Counted from the stretch's first letter, positions 45,407 to 58,144 are shown. The stretch: DNA of 64,000 nt from Ilumatobacter fluminis (GCF_004364865.1 NZ_SOAU01000001.1:3256001-3320000); one strand, 5' to 3'. Program-made: numbers and translations. Notes: a model not told the origin generated them from the letters alone.

Positions 45407-47317
45407 TCACGGTTCGACAACGGGAAACATCGACATGAACACGTCGAGGTGGCCGAACACGGCACGGACTGCGTCGGCGTCACCGTCGACCGAGACCCGA
45501 CCGCCGTCGATCGCCTCGTCGATGGTCAGCTCCGCCGACCCGATCTCGACGAGTACCGACCGGTCGAACGATGCGGTGGCGTCGGCCTGTGCAACGTGGC
45601 CCCGAGAGGTGCTCATCGCGCGGTTCGAGACCGAGACCTTCCAGTCGGGCCCGTCTACGTCGATCGTGTCGCCGATGTGCATGTTGACCGTCACGTCGAC
45701 GCCGCCGACCTCGTCGGCTTTCAACCGCACCGCGGCGGCGTCCATCAGCTGTTCGATCGTCATCGCGTCGAGGTAGCCGCGCCGCATCGCCGGGTTGCCG
45801 ACAGGGCTGCCGTTGCGCAGCTCCTGGGCGCCGTACAGGAACGCGTTGCGGAACGTCGCCGACTCGCTCTGGTACCCGAGCTGTTCGAACGCATCGGCCT
45901 GCAGCTCGCGGGCCGCCTCGTTCGACGGGTCGCTGAACACGAGATGGTTGACGACCTCGACGACCCAGCGGTAGTCACCGCGGTCGAATGCTTCGCGTGC
46001 CTTGGCCAGCAACGCGTCCGGGCCACCGGCGAGATCGACGTACCGCTCCCCGACCTCGGTCGGCGGCAGCTTCCACAGGTTGGCCGGATTGCCGTCGTAC
46101 CACGACAGGTAGCGCTGGTAGACGGCCTTGACGTTGTGTGCCAGGTGGCCGTAGTAGCCCGTCGTGTGCCCCTCGGTGTGCAGCTCGGGCGGCAACGCCA
46201 GGTCGTCGGCGATCTCGAGCGGTGTCATGCCGTGGTTGGCCCGGCGCATGGTCTGGTCGTGGATGTAGCGGTACATGTCGCGCTGCTTGCGCAGGAAACC
46301 GACGACGTCGTCGTTGCCCCAGCGCGGCCAGTGGTGCGACGCGAACATGACCTCGCTCGCCGAGCCGAACAGGTCGATCGCCTCACCGATGTACTTCGAC
46401 CAGGCGAGCGAGTTGCGGGCCTGGGCGCCGCGGATCGGGATCAGGTTGTGCATGTTGTGCGAGCAGTTCTCCGCCATGCACAGCCAGCCCTTCCCGGCAC
46501 CCATTCGGTCGGGGAAGAAGAAGTTCATCTCGGCCGGCGCCTCGGCCTCCGGCGTCATCTGGAACACGATCCGGACCCCGTCGACCACCATCTCTTGGCC
46601 GGTGTGGGTGATGTCGTGGGTCGGGGCGAGCAGCCCGGGCGGCGACAGCGGGATCGCCTTGCCGAGGCCGCAGTCGACGTGCCCCCGCGGGCCGGGCGGC
46701 AGCAGCGGACCGAACTGGAACAGTGCCCGGCGGGTCATCGCGTAGCCGGCGATCACGTTCTCGTTGACGACCTCGTACAGGAAGTGCTCGGGCGCGATGA
46801 TCTGACAGTCGCCGGCGTCGACGGCTTCCTTGCTCGTCACGCCCAGCACACCGCCGAAGTGGTCGGTGTGGGAGTGGGTGTAGATCACCGCCGTGACGGG
46901 CCGCTCGCCGAGGTGCTCGTTCGCCAGCGCCAGGCTGTCGCGCGCGCATCCTTCGACGGTGAGCGGGTCGATCACGATCCAGCCCGTCTCGCCCTCGATG
47001 AAGGTGATGTTGGAGATGTCGTACCCGCGTGCCTGCCAGATGCCGGGGCCGACCTCGAACAGGCCGTGCAGGTTGTTGAGCTGCGCCTGCCGCCACAGGC
47101 TCGGGTTCACCGTGTCGGGGTTGTCGCTCCCCTGCTCGATGAAGTCGTACTTGGCGACGTCCCACGCGATGCCCCAGGCGCCTTCGATCTGTCCGGTCGG
47201 GTGCTGCGCCACGAGCCCTCGAGACGCCCGCTCGAGGTCGGCAGGGTCCATCCCGAGGTCGCGAGGGGCATTCGCGACCCGTGTGTGTTCGGAAGCAGGC
47301 TTCGGTAACGACGGCAT
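45407..47317 (-). CDS. Alkyl sulfatase (SdsA1-type, metallo-beta-lactamase fold)
   Basis: A 636-residue linear alkylsulfatase. The N-terminal MBL domain has the zinc motif HSHTDH (VIYTHSHTDHFGGVLG), the metal-rich AENCSHNMHNLIPIRG and ASHHWPRWG. Helical dimerisation sequence follows (LSWYDGNPANLWKLPP, EAFDRGDYRWVVEVVNHLVF), and the C-terminal ~125 residues form the SCP2-like alkyl-binding domain (LKADEVGGVDVTVNMHIGDT). These enzymes hydrolyse primary or secondary alkyl sulfates such as SDS. No signal peptide is seen, unlike some secreted members. ATG 47317 is preferred to the GTG at 47335. Confidence 0.92.
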   Translation of the reverse strand: MPSLPKPASEHTRVANAPRDLGMDPADLERASRGLVAQHPTGQIEGAWGIAWDVAKYDFIEQGSDNPDTVNPSLWRQAQLNNLHGLFEVGPGIWQARGYDISNITFIEGETGWIVIDPLTVEGCARDSLALANEHLGERPVTAVIYTHSHTDHFGGVLGVTSKEAVDAGDCQIIAPEHFLYEVVNENVIAGYAMTRRALFQFGPLLPPGPRGHVDCGLGKAIPLSPPGLLAPTHDITHTGQEMVVDGVRIVFQMTPEAEAPAEMNFFFPDRMGAGKGWLCMAENCSHNMHNLIPIRGAQARNSLAWSKYIGEAIDLFGSASEVMFASHHWPRWGNDDVVGFLRKQRDMYRYIHDQTMRRANHGMTPLEIADDLALPPELHTEGHTTGYYGHLAHNVKAVYQRYLSWYDGNPANLWKLPPTEVGERYVDLAGGPDALLAKAREAFDRGDYRWVVEVVNHLVFSDPSNEAARELQADAFEQLGYQSESATFRNAFLYGAQELRNGSPVGNPAMRRGYLDAMTIEQLMDAAAVRLKADEVGGVDVTVNMHIGDTIDVDGPDWKVSVSNRAMSTSRGHVAQADATASFDRSVLVEIGSAELTIDEAIDGGRVSVDGDADAVRAVFGHLDVFMSMFPVVEP

Positions 47318-47357
47318 CCCGAGAGTCTGACCCACCCGGTCCCCCGGCGGAGAACGC

Positions 47358-47390
47358 AGACCGCCGAGAGCGTCGGGCCCTCGGCGGTCT
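47358..47390. terminator. Stable hairpin between alkyl sulfatase and ahcY
   Basis: AGACCGCCGAG (47358-47368) and its complement CTCGGCGGTCT (47380-47390) form an 11-bp stem with an 11-nt loop. On the plus strand TTTC follows. It lies downstream of ahcY on the minus strand, so it may end that transcript, although the T-run is on the other side. Confidence 0.55.
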
Positions 47391-47453
47391 TTCAGACGTG
47401 CGTGATCATCGGTACATCAGGCGGGGTCGGTTTCGTCGAGCGCAAGGCGCGCT

Positions 47454-47486
47454 GACCCCGAGTTGCCTTTCGGCAACGAGCGGGTC
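47454..47486. terminator. Interrupted hairpin 39 bp past the ahcY stop
   Basis: GACCC (47454-47458) pairs with GGGTC (47482-47486), and inside them GTTGCC (47462-47467) pairs with GGCAAC (47472-47477) around a TTTC loop. This is the first strong structure met by ahcY transcription and is a likely terminator or 3'-end protector. A further near-palindrome at 47504-47522 lies just before it. Confidence 0.5.
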
Positions 47487-47524
47487 GGCGGAACGCAGCC
47501 AGCGGGCAAACCGGCCGGTTGCCA

Positions 47525-48982
<1,458 letters not shown>

Positions 48983-49108
48983 GGTTCTCCTCCGTGAGGG
49001 TGCGCGATCGACAGATCGTGGGTGTTCGGATGGAGCGAGCCGGGGCCTCCTGGCACCCATCTGTTCAGCCCGCAGGGCACGTCACACGCTAGCGGACCAC
49101 CGGCGACG

Positions 49109-50593
49109 TCAGTCGCTGAGCACGACGGCGTACACGTCGAGCAGGTAGTCGACGTAGCCGGCGTAGTTGAACACGCACAGCTGCGACGGCACGTTCTCGT
49201 TGTCGCCGTAGCGCAGGAGCGCCATGTTCGGCACGGCCTCGGCCTCGCCGAGGTTGACGTTGGAGATCTCGGGCGCCGGCTTGCACTCGTCGGGCGAGTT
49301 CTGGGTCGCGTCGTCGGGGTACGGGTACGCCGTCATGTGGGTGCGCACCGGCGCCCACGAGTACTGACGCTCGAGGCCGGTGGCGGTGAAGTTGCCGATC
49401 AGGCCTTCCTGCGGGCCGACCCACGTGCCGTTGATCTTGACGTCGTTCACGAACGCCTCGAAACTCCACGGTTCGGCGCGGGCGGGGCCGAGCGGCTGAT
49501 CGTGGAAGTCGGAGTCGCGGGTGTCGAACGCACGGAACGACGACACGAGCGGGATGACACGGCCGGCCCGGGACGACTCGTCGACACCTTCGACCAGGTA
49601 GCCGGTGACGTCGACGACGGCCCGCACCTCGCCTCGGAGGCTGAACAGGTGAATGCGGCCGTCGTCGCCGACGGGCACGAACGCCACGTTGGCACGGGTC
49701 TGGCCGGTGACGAGGTTGAGGTTGCTCGTCGACGGCTGCTGGGCGACGATGCTCGGGTTGAAGTCGTCGGGGACGAGCGACAGGTGCGTCGCCGTGCTGC
49801 CGCCGTAGGCGTTGACGCCGGTGAGGTTGACGATCACGCCGACCACGTTCTCGTCGTCGGGGACGATCGTCTGGCCCGAGTCGATGTCGGTGGCGCCACG
49901 GATGTCGAGCGACACCTTGCGGGCGCCCTTGAGCGTGGCGGAGCCGGAGTCGTAGATGCGGGCCGGGTCGATCGTCTGGACTCGGGCGCCGTTGTCGACG
50001 TAGCCGCTGGTGGAGAACCAGCCCGACACGTCGACGATGAAGTGGGCGGTGCCGTTGGCGTTGGGGGTCTCGAGGTGGACGGTGACCTTGCCCTCGGCGC
50101 CGGGGCGGAGGATCGCCGAGTTCGCGACCGTGCGACCGGGGGTGTAGTTGACGACCGAGGACTCACCGGGGGTGGTGCCCGCCGGGAAGATCGTGGCGTG
50201 CCCGGCCTGGGTCGGGTTGACGACGGTCACGTTCGCCACGACGGCGAGCACGTCGTCGTCGAAGCCGTCGTTGTCGCCGTCGACGAAGGGCTTGAAGCCG
50301 CCGCTGCCGAGCAGCGGCACGTCGAACCGGACGCCGGTGGAGCTGCCCGTCTGGCGGGCACCCTTGCTGGCCGGCGTGGCGACGCTGGTCTCGCTGGGCC
50401 GCGAGTCGTAGATGCGGACCGGGTCGATCTCGTGGAACTCGCCGCCGGCGCCGAGCGCGGGATCGGCCGCGGCGATGGTGCGTCCGCCGCCACCGGGCGA
50501 CACGACGATCGCGAGGGTGGCGGCTGCGGCGACCGCGCCGAGGGTCAGCGCGGCGTTGGTGAGGCGTCGGCGAAGGGCAGGCACGGCGGTCAT
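49109..50593 (-). CDS. Secreted beta-rich repeat protein
   Basis: A 494-residue exported protein. The N-terminus has Arg residues and a hydrophobic stretch (LTLGAVAAAATLAIVV), so it is secreted or membrane-tethered. Two copies of an actinobacterial module are seen: EIDPVRIYDSRPSET, VVANVTVVNPTQAGHATIFPAG, NSAILRPGAEGKVTVHL, HFIVDVSGWF, then TIDPARIYDSGS, VIVNLTGVNAYG, RANVAFVPVGDDGRIHLFS, VVDVTGYLVEG. A third, divergent part ends with NVNLGEAEAVPNMALLRYG and FNYAGYVDYLLDVYAVV. The function is unknown; such modules are common on actinobacterial exported proteins. Confidence 0.75.
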   Translation of the reverse strand: MTAVPALRRRLTNAALTLGAVAAAATLAIVVSPGGGGRTIAAADPALGAGGEFHEIDPVRIYDSRPSETSVATPASKGARQTGSSTGVRFDVPLLGSGGFKPFVDGDNDGFDDDVLAVVANVTVVNPTQAGHATIFPAGTTPGESSVVNYTPGRTVANSAILRPGAEGKVTVHLETPNANGTAHFIVDVSGWFSTSGYVDNGARVQTIDPARIYDSGSATLKGARKVSLDIRGATDIDSGQTIVPDDENVVGVIVNLTGVNAYGGSTATHLSLVPDDFNPSIVAQQPSTSNLNLVTGQTRANVAFVPVGDDGRIHLFSLRGEVRAVVDVTGYLVEGVDESSRAGRVIPLVSSFRAFDTRDSDFHDQPLGPARAEPWSFEAFVNDVKINGTWVGPQEGLIGNFTATGLERQYSWAPVRTHMTAYPYPDDATQNSPDECKPAPEISNVNLGEAEAVPNMALLRYGDNENVPSQLCVFNYAGYVDYLLDVYAVVLSD

Positions 50594-50630
50594 CGTAACG
50601 TGTTCGTCATATCAGGGGACGTCAGGGCGA

Positions 50631-50843
50631 TCATCCGTCCGTGACCAGGGCCGACAGACGGTCGAACTCTTCATCGGTCAACGCGGTCGCGTCCTCGACC
50701 AACATCACCGGAATTCCGTCGCGGACCTCGTAGGTACGCCGCAGCCGGGGGTTGAACAGCACCTGCTCGCTCTCGAGATAGTGCAGTTCACCCTTGTCCT
50801 CGGGGCAGACGAGGATGGCCAGGAGGGTGGAATCGAGCGACAT
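50631..50843 (-). CDS. Trm112 family protein
   Basis: A 70-residue UPF0434/Trm112 family protein (MSLDSTLLAILVCPEDKGELHYL, YEVRDGIPVMLVEDA). Family members bind zinc through a CP-C-x-C arrangement or act as partners of methyltransferases; here only one Cys (Cys13 of VCPEDK) remains, so zinc binding is doubtful. It lies 36 bp after the phosphomannomutase gene on the same strand, the usual actinobacterial arrangement. Confidence 0.85.
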   Translation of the reverse strand: MSLDSTLLAILVCPEDKGELHYLESEQVLFNPRLRRTYEVRDGIPVMLVEDATALTDEEFDRLSALVTDG

Positions 50844-50879
50844 CGGCGGGGCCTTTCGAGGTCGGGAGATCGGTGGTGG

Positions 50880-52235
50880 TCAGGACTGGGTGATGAGGGC
50901 GAGCATGTCGGCGACGCGATCGTCGCAGATCTCACGGTCGACGGCTTCGAGGTTGAGTCGCAGCAACGGTTCGGTGTTCGACGGGCGGAGGTTGAACCAC
51001 CAGTCGTCGCAGTCGACGCTGAGCCCGTCGAGCCGGTCCTGGGGCTTGCCGTCGAAGTGGGCGCTGACGGCCTCGATGACGGCACGGGGGTCGTCGACCT
51101 GGGTGTTGATCTCGCCGCTCGCGGCATAGCGCTCGTACGGCTTGCGCATGACCGACAGCGCCTCACCGTTGCGGCTCATCTCGCCGATCATCAGCATCGA
51201 CGCGATCAGGCCGGAGTCGGCCCGGTAGTTGTCGGCGAAGTAGTAGTGCGCCGAGTGCTCGCCACCGAACGCGGCGCCGGTCTCGACCATGACCTGCTTG
51301 ATGTAGGAGTGGCCGACCTGGGTGCGCACCGGTTCGCCACCGAGTTCGCGGACGACCTCGGGCACCGCCCGGGAGCAGATCAGGTTGTGCAGGATCGTGG
51401 CGCCGGGATTGGACCGCAGGACCGACGCGGCGAGCAGCGCCGTGGTCGTGGAGCCGCTCAGCCCCTCGCCCAGTTCGTCGACCATGAACACCCGGTCGGC
51501 GTCGCCGTCGAATGCCAGGCCCAGGTCGAACTCGCCGGTGACCACTCGGGCACGCAGGTCGCGCTGGTTGGCCGGCTGGAGCGGGTCGGCGGGATGGTTG
51601 GGGAACGATCCGTCGAGTTCGCCGTACATGACCTCGAGTTCGATGGCCGCGAGCCGGTCGAACACGGCCGGGACGACGAGGCCGCCCATACCGTTGGCCG
51701 TGTCGGCCACCACCCGCATCGGCCGGATGGCGTCGGCGTCGAGGAACGACACGACATGGTCGGCAAAGGCGTCGAGCAGATCGCGCTGCGAGTACGAACC
51801 GGCGGTCTCGGCGGGGCGCGGTCCGACACCGTCGAGCACGGTGGACGCCGTGGCTCGGATCTCGGCGAGCCCGCTGTCGATGCCGACCGGGCGGGCGCCG
51901 GCGAGGCAGAACTTCACACCGTTGTACTGCGCCGGGTTGTGCGAGGCGGTGAACATGGCGCCGGGCATGTCGAGCGAGCCGGCCGCGTAGTAGAGCAGGT
52001 CGGTGGAGGCCAGGCCGATGTCGAGCACGTCGACACCCTGTTCCTGGACACCACGAGCGAACTCGGCCACGAGATCGTCGCCGGAACGGCGCATGTCTCG
52101 GCCGACCACGATCTGGTCGACTCCGGTGAAGCGGGCGAATCCGACTCCGAGCGCGTGTGCGACCTCTCCATGGAATTGGTCGGGAACGGTGCCGCGGATG
52201 TCGTACGCCTTGACGATCTCATCGAGAACTGACAT
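50880..52235 (-). CDS. manB: Phosphomannomutase/phosphoglucomutase
   Basis: A 451-residue alpha-D-phosphohexomutase. The N-terminal AYDIRGTVPDQ is followed by VGRDMRRSG, the phosphoserine loop TASHNPAQYNGVKFC, the metal loop AFDGDADRVFMVDE, GGEHSAHYYF for sugar recognition and the phosphate-binding RPSNTEPLLRLN near the C-terminus. It interconverts mannose-6-P and mannose-1-P (and probably glucose phosphates), feeding GDP-mannose and wall glycan synthesis. It sits 11 bp downstream of the large GT-C-like gene and upstream of the Trm112 gene. Confidence 0.93.
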   Translation of the reverse strand: MSVLDEIVKAYDIRGTVPDQFHGEVAHALGVGFARFTGVDQIVVGRDMRRSGDDLVAEFARGVQEQGVDVLDIGLASTDLLYYAAGSLDMPGAMFTASHNPAQYNGVKFCLAGARPVGIDSGLAEIRATASTVLDGVGPRPAETAGSYSQRDLLDAFADHVVSFLDADAIRPMRVVADTANGMGGLVVPAVFDRLAAIELEVMYGELDGSFPNHPADPLQPANQRDLRARVVTGEFDLGLAFDGDADRVFMVDELGEGLSGSTTTALLAASVLRSNPGATILHNLICSRAVPEVVRELGGEPVRTQVGHSYIKQVMVETGAAFGGEHSAHYYFADNYRADSGLIASMLMIGEMSRNGEALSVMRKPYERYAASGEINTQVDDPRAVIEAVSAHFDGKPQDRLDGLSVDCDDWWFNLRPSNTEPLLRLNLEAVDREICDDRVADMLALITQS

Positions 52236-52246
52236 AGAGCGGTCCT

Positions 52247-54982
52247 TTACGCTAGCGGGGGTTCGTCGTCGGCCGGTGCCGACGAGTCGTCGGGTGCCCC
52301 GGACGGCACCAGCTCGACCTCCGTGCGTCGATCGGTCGACCATTCGTCGCGCGGCGCATGACCGGTCGATCCGTCGGTCAGCTCGTCGTCGATGTCACCG
52401 TCGTCGCCGTCTGCGTCGGTCGGCTTGCCGAAGCCGGCCGGCACCGGGGCGCCATGGACGACGTCGCCCTCGCGTCGCCACCAGAAACAGAGGGCGATGC
52501 CGAACAGCGTCAGCAGGATCGACAGGTAGTCGGCGGCGCTGCGCCCGTACGACAACTCGACGTGGGTGTCGGTCGGGACGACGACCATCATGTTGGGCCC
52601 GATCCGCCACGGCCCCTCGGCACCGTCGGCCTGCCAGTTCGGGAAATACGACACCTTGACGAGCACCGGCACACCGACCTGGTCGACGTCGAACTCGAGC
52701 GACTGCTCGTACATCTCGACGTTGCTGACCGTCACGGCCGGCAGCGGGACGGGCTCGATCGGCTCGGCGGGCACGACGATGTCGACCCGTGGTCCGTTCG
52801 GGTCGCCCTCTTCGAGGCGTCGCGTCAGGTCGGGCTCGACATCGATCCGCTGCCACGAGTCGGGGCCGCCCTCGGCGGGCATCGCCACCCATTCGTCGGG
52901 CTGCTGGAACCAGCTGGCGCCGATCTCGAGCAGGCGTTCACGAGGATCGTTCGCGCCGTCGCCGTCGCCGAGGCGCTCCTCGACCACGACGGGCTGCATG
53001 TCGAGCCCGACGACGATGTCGCTGTTCGCGACCTCGTAGATCTCCCACGGCGCCGACTCGGCGACCAGGGTGAGTTCGGGCTGTTGTGCGGCCTCGTTCT
53101 TGGCTTCGTCGGTGCGGACCATCGCATACCGCACACCGAGATCCTGCAGGTGGCGCACGCCGACCGATGCGTCGTTGTCGGTGTAGCGGAGTTCGCGAAC
53201 CGGGTTCGACGACTGCTTCGACATCGCCGCTGCCGTCAGGAAGTGGTACGGCGTCGTGCCCGACGCCTCGAAGAACAGACCCTCCATCGAACCGATGCAG
53301 CCGTCGGTCCAGAACGGGAGGAGCATCAGCGCCATCGTCGTGCCGTACTGGCCGTTGTCGCCCGAGTTCTCCCAGAGCGCACGTCCACACCCGTGGTTCG
53401 GGTCGTCGCCGAGGCCTTCCATGGTCGTCACGACCTGGCGGTACTCGGTGTAGTACTGGCCGCGACCTTCGTAGCCGCGGAAGTTGTAGCTCGACCAGCC
53501 GTCGCCCTGGGCGTCGGCGTTGGTCGAGGTGGCGACGAACGGGCCCCACGAGTAGACGGAGGTGCCGTCGTCGAGGGTCGTGTTGCCGCCGCCCGGCAGT
53601 TCCTGGAACAGGAATCCGAGCACCACGAGCACGCCGACCGCGGGCACGACTGCCAGGCCGGTCGCTGCGACGGCGGACGGTTCGTCGTTCGCCCGCCGGT
53701 CTCGGATCGCGTTCCAGATCAGGGCGAGCAGCGAGTAGGCGCCGATCATCATGAGCAGGTAGCGCACGAGGTACAGGCCGGGCAGCACGCGCGGGTTCCA
53801 GAGCAGGCCGAGACCCGGGATGGAGTCCTTGCCGAGATACACGCCGGCGACGAGCACCAGCGCAAGCACGCCGAGCGCCGACCCGTTCAGGTCGCGTCGC
53901 AGGATGCTGAACAGGAACCCGAGGATCGCCAGCGTCGTGATGATGATGTCGAGCGGGATCGTCAGCGGGAAGTACATCTCCCACCAGTTGGTGAGCGCTC
54001 CGTACTTCATGTCGGTGTGGTACTCGTGATCCCAGAGGAACGGCAGCACCCACCAGGCCGACAGCAGGATCGTCGTGACGCCGACCGTCCACGCGTAGCG
54101 CCAGCGCGTCCGGTCGATCCAGATGAGGCAGAACACGACCGCCGCCGGCACCAGGAACGCGATCAGCACGACACCGTGGGAGACGCACGCCGCCGCGAGC
54201 AACACCGAGGTCCACACCCGGTACCGGCCGGTGCGGAGCCCGTTCGCCAGCAGGCCGAGCGCCAGCATGGCGATCGACAGCGAGATCGAGAACGAGAACT
54301 CGCCCGCCATCGTCGACTTGAGGTTGCCGCCGTAGATCGAGAAGCTCTCGTCGAGGGCGAACGACAGTCCGGCGAAGGCGAACAGTTCGGGCAGCGGGTA
54401 CTTGAACGAGGCGAGTCGGCCGAACGCCCAGCACGAGAACGGCAGGGTGATGAGGCCGAGCACGCTGACGAGCTTGAGTGCCACGCCGTACGGCAGCACC
54501 AGATCGACGAGCACGACGGCCAGCGCCGGCAGCACCATGTAGAAGCGGTAGGCCGGGAAACCGGCGTACCAGTCCATCGTCCACCCGTTGAGTCGGAAAC
54601 CGCCGAGCAGGTGGTCGCGTAGATAAGCGGGTCCCCACACGTGGGCGCCGAAGTCGCCACCCGTCGGCGTCGTGTCGTCGAACACGAGGTCGCGGCCCGG
54701 CAGGATGCTCAGGTGGACGACGTTGGTCATGATGTACGTCGTGACGAGCAGGGTCAGCGTCGTGAACGAGACCCGCACGATGCGTTCGTCGGTCCAGGGG
54801 CGCCGCCACCAGGCGACGGGTCGACGCACGATGCGGGCACCCGCACGATGGAGCAGCGACGGTTCGGTCTCCGTGTCGCCGACGGGACCCTCATCGATCG
54901 GTTCGTCGACGGGAATCGTGGTCTCGTCGACCGTCGACGCCTCGTCGGGCGCGTCGGTTGGGGGGTCGAGTCGATCAGTCAT
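52247..54982 (-). CDS. Large GT-C-like multi-pass membrane protein
   Basis: A 911-residue membrane protein. An acidic Pro/Thr N-tail (residues 1-70) leads to about 12 membrane segments (for example FTTLTLLVTTYIMTNVVHL, LVSVLGLITLPFSCWAFG, VWTSVLLAAACVSHGVVLIAF). The first extracellular loop carries acidic residues (PTGGDFGAHVWG), as in GT-C glycosyltransferases and PTPS-related membrane proteins. A large exported domain (about 500-830) follows, then a final membrane segment and an acidic cytoplasmic tail. The SNVE and FPNWQADGAEGPW region is typical of YfhO/GT-C relatives. It probably transfers sugar from a polyprenyl donor to an exported glycan. The donor and acceptor are unknown. The manB neighbour supports a mannose- or wall-related role. 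Confidence 0.7.
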   Translation of the reverse strand: MTDRLDPPTDAPDEASTVDETTIPVDEPIDEGPVGDTETEPSLLHRAGARIVRRPVAWWRRPWTDERIVRVSFTTLTLLVTTYIMTNVVHLSILPGRDLVFDDTTPTGGDFGAHVWGPAYLRDHLLGGFRLNGWTMDWYAGFPAYRFYMVLPALAVVLVDLVLPYGVALKLVSVLGLITLPFSCWAFGRLASFKYPLPELFAFAGLSFALDESFSIYGGNLKSTMAGEFSFSISLSIAMLALGLLANGLRTGRYRVWTSVLLAAACVSHGVVLIAFLVPAAVVFCLIWIDRTRWRYAWTVGVTTILLSAWWVLPFLWDHEYHTDMKYGALTNWWEMYFPLTIPLDIIITTLAILGFLFSILRRDLNGSALGVLALVLVAGVYLGKDSIPGLGLLWNPRVLPGLYLVRYLLMMIGAYSLLALIWNAIRDRRANDEPSAVAATGLAVVPAVGVLVVLGFLFQELPGGGNTTLDDGTSVYSWGPFVATSTNADAQGDGWSSYNFRGYEGRGQYYTEYRQVVTTMEGLGDDPNHGCGRALWENSGDNGQYGTTMALMLLPFWTDGCIGSMEGLFFEASGTTPYHFLTAAAMSKQSSNPVRELRYTDNDASVGVRHLQDLGVRYAMVRTDEAKNEAAQQPELTLVAESAPWEIYEVANSDIVVGLDMQPVVVEERLGDGDGANDPRERLLEIGASWFQQPDEWVAMPAEGGPDSWQRIDVEPDLTRRLEEGDPNGPRVDIVVPAEPIEPVPLPAVTVSNVEMYEQSLEFDVDQVGVPVLVKVSYFPNWQADGAEGPWRIGPNMMVVVPTDTHVELSYGRSAADYLSILLTLFGIALCFWWRREGDVVHGAPVPAGFGKPTDADGDDGDIDDELTDGSTGHAPRDEWSTDRRTEVELVPSGAPDDSSAPADDEPPLA

Positions 54983-55035
54983 GACCGATCCATTGTGTCA
55001 GCCGGTGGCCACGGTGGGCGGTCATCGAGGCAGAT

Positions 55036-55728
55036 CTACGAAAAGGCGATCGCCAGCCCGGCGGCGTTGAAGCCGAAGTGGGCGAGCATCGCCGGCCCGA
55101 GCCGTCCGGTGAGGTGCATGGCGCCGCCGAACACCATGCCCGCCATGAACAGACCGGGCAGCTCGACGGGCGCCAGGTGGATCGCAGCGAACCACAGCGA
55201 CGCGGCCACCAGGCCCGGCCAGCGCCCGATCGTGTCGACCAGCGATCGCTGCAGCAGTCCTCGGTAGACCAACTCCTCGAAGATGGGCGCCCCGATCGCG
55301 ACCACGAGGACGAGCAACACCACGTCGCCGCCCGATGCGCTGTCGGCGAGGTCACGCGCCCGTTCCTCGAGTGCCTCCTGCGAGAAGGTGTCGGGCCAGA
55401 GTTGCTGGAGCGGCCAGTACAGCACCGGTAGGGCTGCGACCTGGGCGATCACGCCGGCCGGGACGGCGAGCAGGTCGACCGGGCGGAACACGACCGCGTA
55501 GTCGACCAGGGGCTCACCGGTGCCGAACTGGCGGCTGACGACGAACAGCACCACGCCGAAGGCCGTCCACTGCGCGACCGCCGACACGGAGAGCTGGGGG
55601 ATCGTGAGGTCCTGGTCGCCCGACAGGTCGACACCCATCGCGGCCAGCGCCAGCCAGGCGAGCAGGAGTCCACCGACGATCCAGCCGGTGACCCAGGCGA
55701 AGCCGGCGACTCTGAGTGGGACATGCAC
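55036..55728 (-). CDS. CPBP family intramembrane glutamic endopeptidase
   Basis: A 230-residue multi-pass protein of the CPBP (Abi/CAAX-like) family. The catalytic EE-x3-R motif is EELVYRGLLQR, followed by the conserved His of SLWFAAIHLAP and the His-x3-N of LAHFGFNAAG. Members cleave membrane proteins or process prenylated peptides; many bacterial ones have unknown substrates. The start is uncertain: GTG 55728 is used because upstream codons (to 55773) are not conserved in character. It stands alone on the minus strand between DUF3499 and the GT-C gene. Confidence 0.82.
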   Translation of the reverse strand: MHVPLRVAGFAWVTGWIVGGLLLAWLALAAMGVDLSGDQDLTIPQLSVSAVAQWTAFGVVLFVVSRQFGTGEPLVDYAVVFRPVDLLAVPAGVIAQVAALPVLYWPLQQLWPDTFSQEALEERARDLADSASGGDVVLLVLVVAIGAPIFEELVYRGLLQRSLVDTIGRWPGLVAASLWFAAIHLAPVELPGLFMAGMVFGGAMHLTGRLGPAMLAHFGFNAAGLAIAFS

Positions 55729-55802
55729 GGCGGGGCAGGGTACCGCTGTGGCACCGCCGCCGTTCGACCGCACCGGTCGGACGGCGATCTCGGACGGCGA
55801 TC

Positions 55803-56036
55803 TCAGACGGCGATCAGGGCGCTCGCCGGTTCGACGAAGCGCCGGTCACGCAGCTGCCAGCCCTGTGGGGGCGACAGGCGAGCGGCGTGACGCTCACACA
55901 GGTCGTAGGCGTGCGGGTCGCGTTCGGCGTGCAGCGGGTCGAGCCACGCCATCGCATGGGCGTAGTCGTAGGTGAGGCTGGCGGTCGCCGCCTCGCTGCA
56001 TCCCGTCCTCGAACACTGTCTCGCCACGTGTGACAC
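55803..56036 (-). CDS. DUF3499 family protein
   Basis: A 77-residue protein of the actinobacterial DUF3499 family: CSRTGCSEAATASLTYDYAHA, then PHAYDLCERHAARLSPPQGW. The Cys pair (CSRTGC) and the Cys-x2-His (CERH) look like a small zinc site. The gene is next to manB and whiB-type genes in many actinobacteria; its role is unknown. GTG 56036 is chosen because AGGA lies 6 nt upstream on the minus strand; GTG 56027 is a shorter option. Confidence 0.8.
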   Translation of the reverse strand: MSHVARQCSRTGCSEAATASLTYDYAHAMAWLDPLHAERDPHAYDLCERHAARLSPPQGWQLRDRRFVEPASALIAV

Positions 56037-56104
56037 GGTAGATCCTGTGGGCTCGCTGAAGGCGGACCACTTCGCAGCGGCCCCGTTTCGCGGCCGAACG
56101 ACCG

Positions 56105-56110
56105 TAGGAT
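56105..56110 (+). promoter_or_regulatory. -10 box before ftsH
   Basis: TAGGAT lies 9 nt before ATG 56120, so the 5' leader is at most a few nucleotides. No strong ribosome site is present apart from TGGGG. Confidence 0.4.
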
Positions 56111-56119
56111 TGTGGGGCA

Positions 56120-58096
<1,977 letters not shown>

Positions 58097-58098
58097 CC

Positions 58099-58125
58099 CG
58101 TCGGTTGATGTCAGACATCAACCGA
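58099..58125. terminator. 27-bp palindrome between ftsH and the thioredoxin-like gene
   Basis: Perfect 13-bp arms (58099-58111 and 58113-58125) flank one central base. The arm GTCGGTTGATGTC resembles the arms of the element in ureF (TCGGTTGGGGTC). It follows the ftsH stop directly and faces the convergent minus-strand gene; GCGTTTTC downstream is a weak T-run. Confidence 0.65.
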
Positions 58126-58144
58126 CATTCGGCGTTTTCGGGGG

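Noticed and set aside
48983-49108. SAH or SAM riboswitch upstream of ahcY
   Set aside because: The 126-bp leader on the minus strand holds GCCAGGAGGCCCCGGCTCG-like GC stems, but I could not match the conserved core GAGGAGCGCUGC of the SAH riboswitch or the SAM-I/SAM-IV cores. A covariance-model search would settle it.
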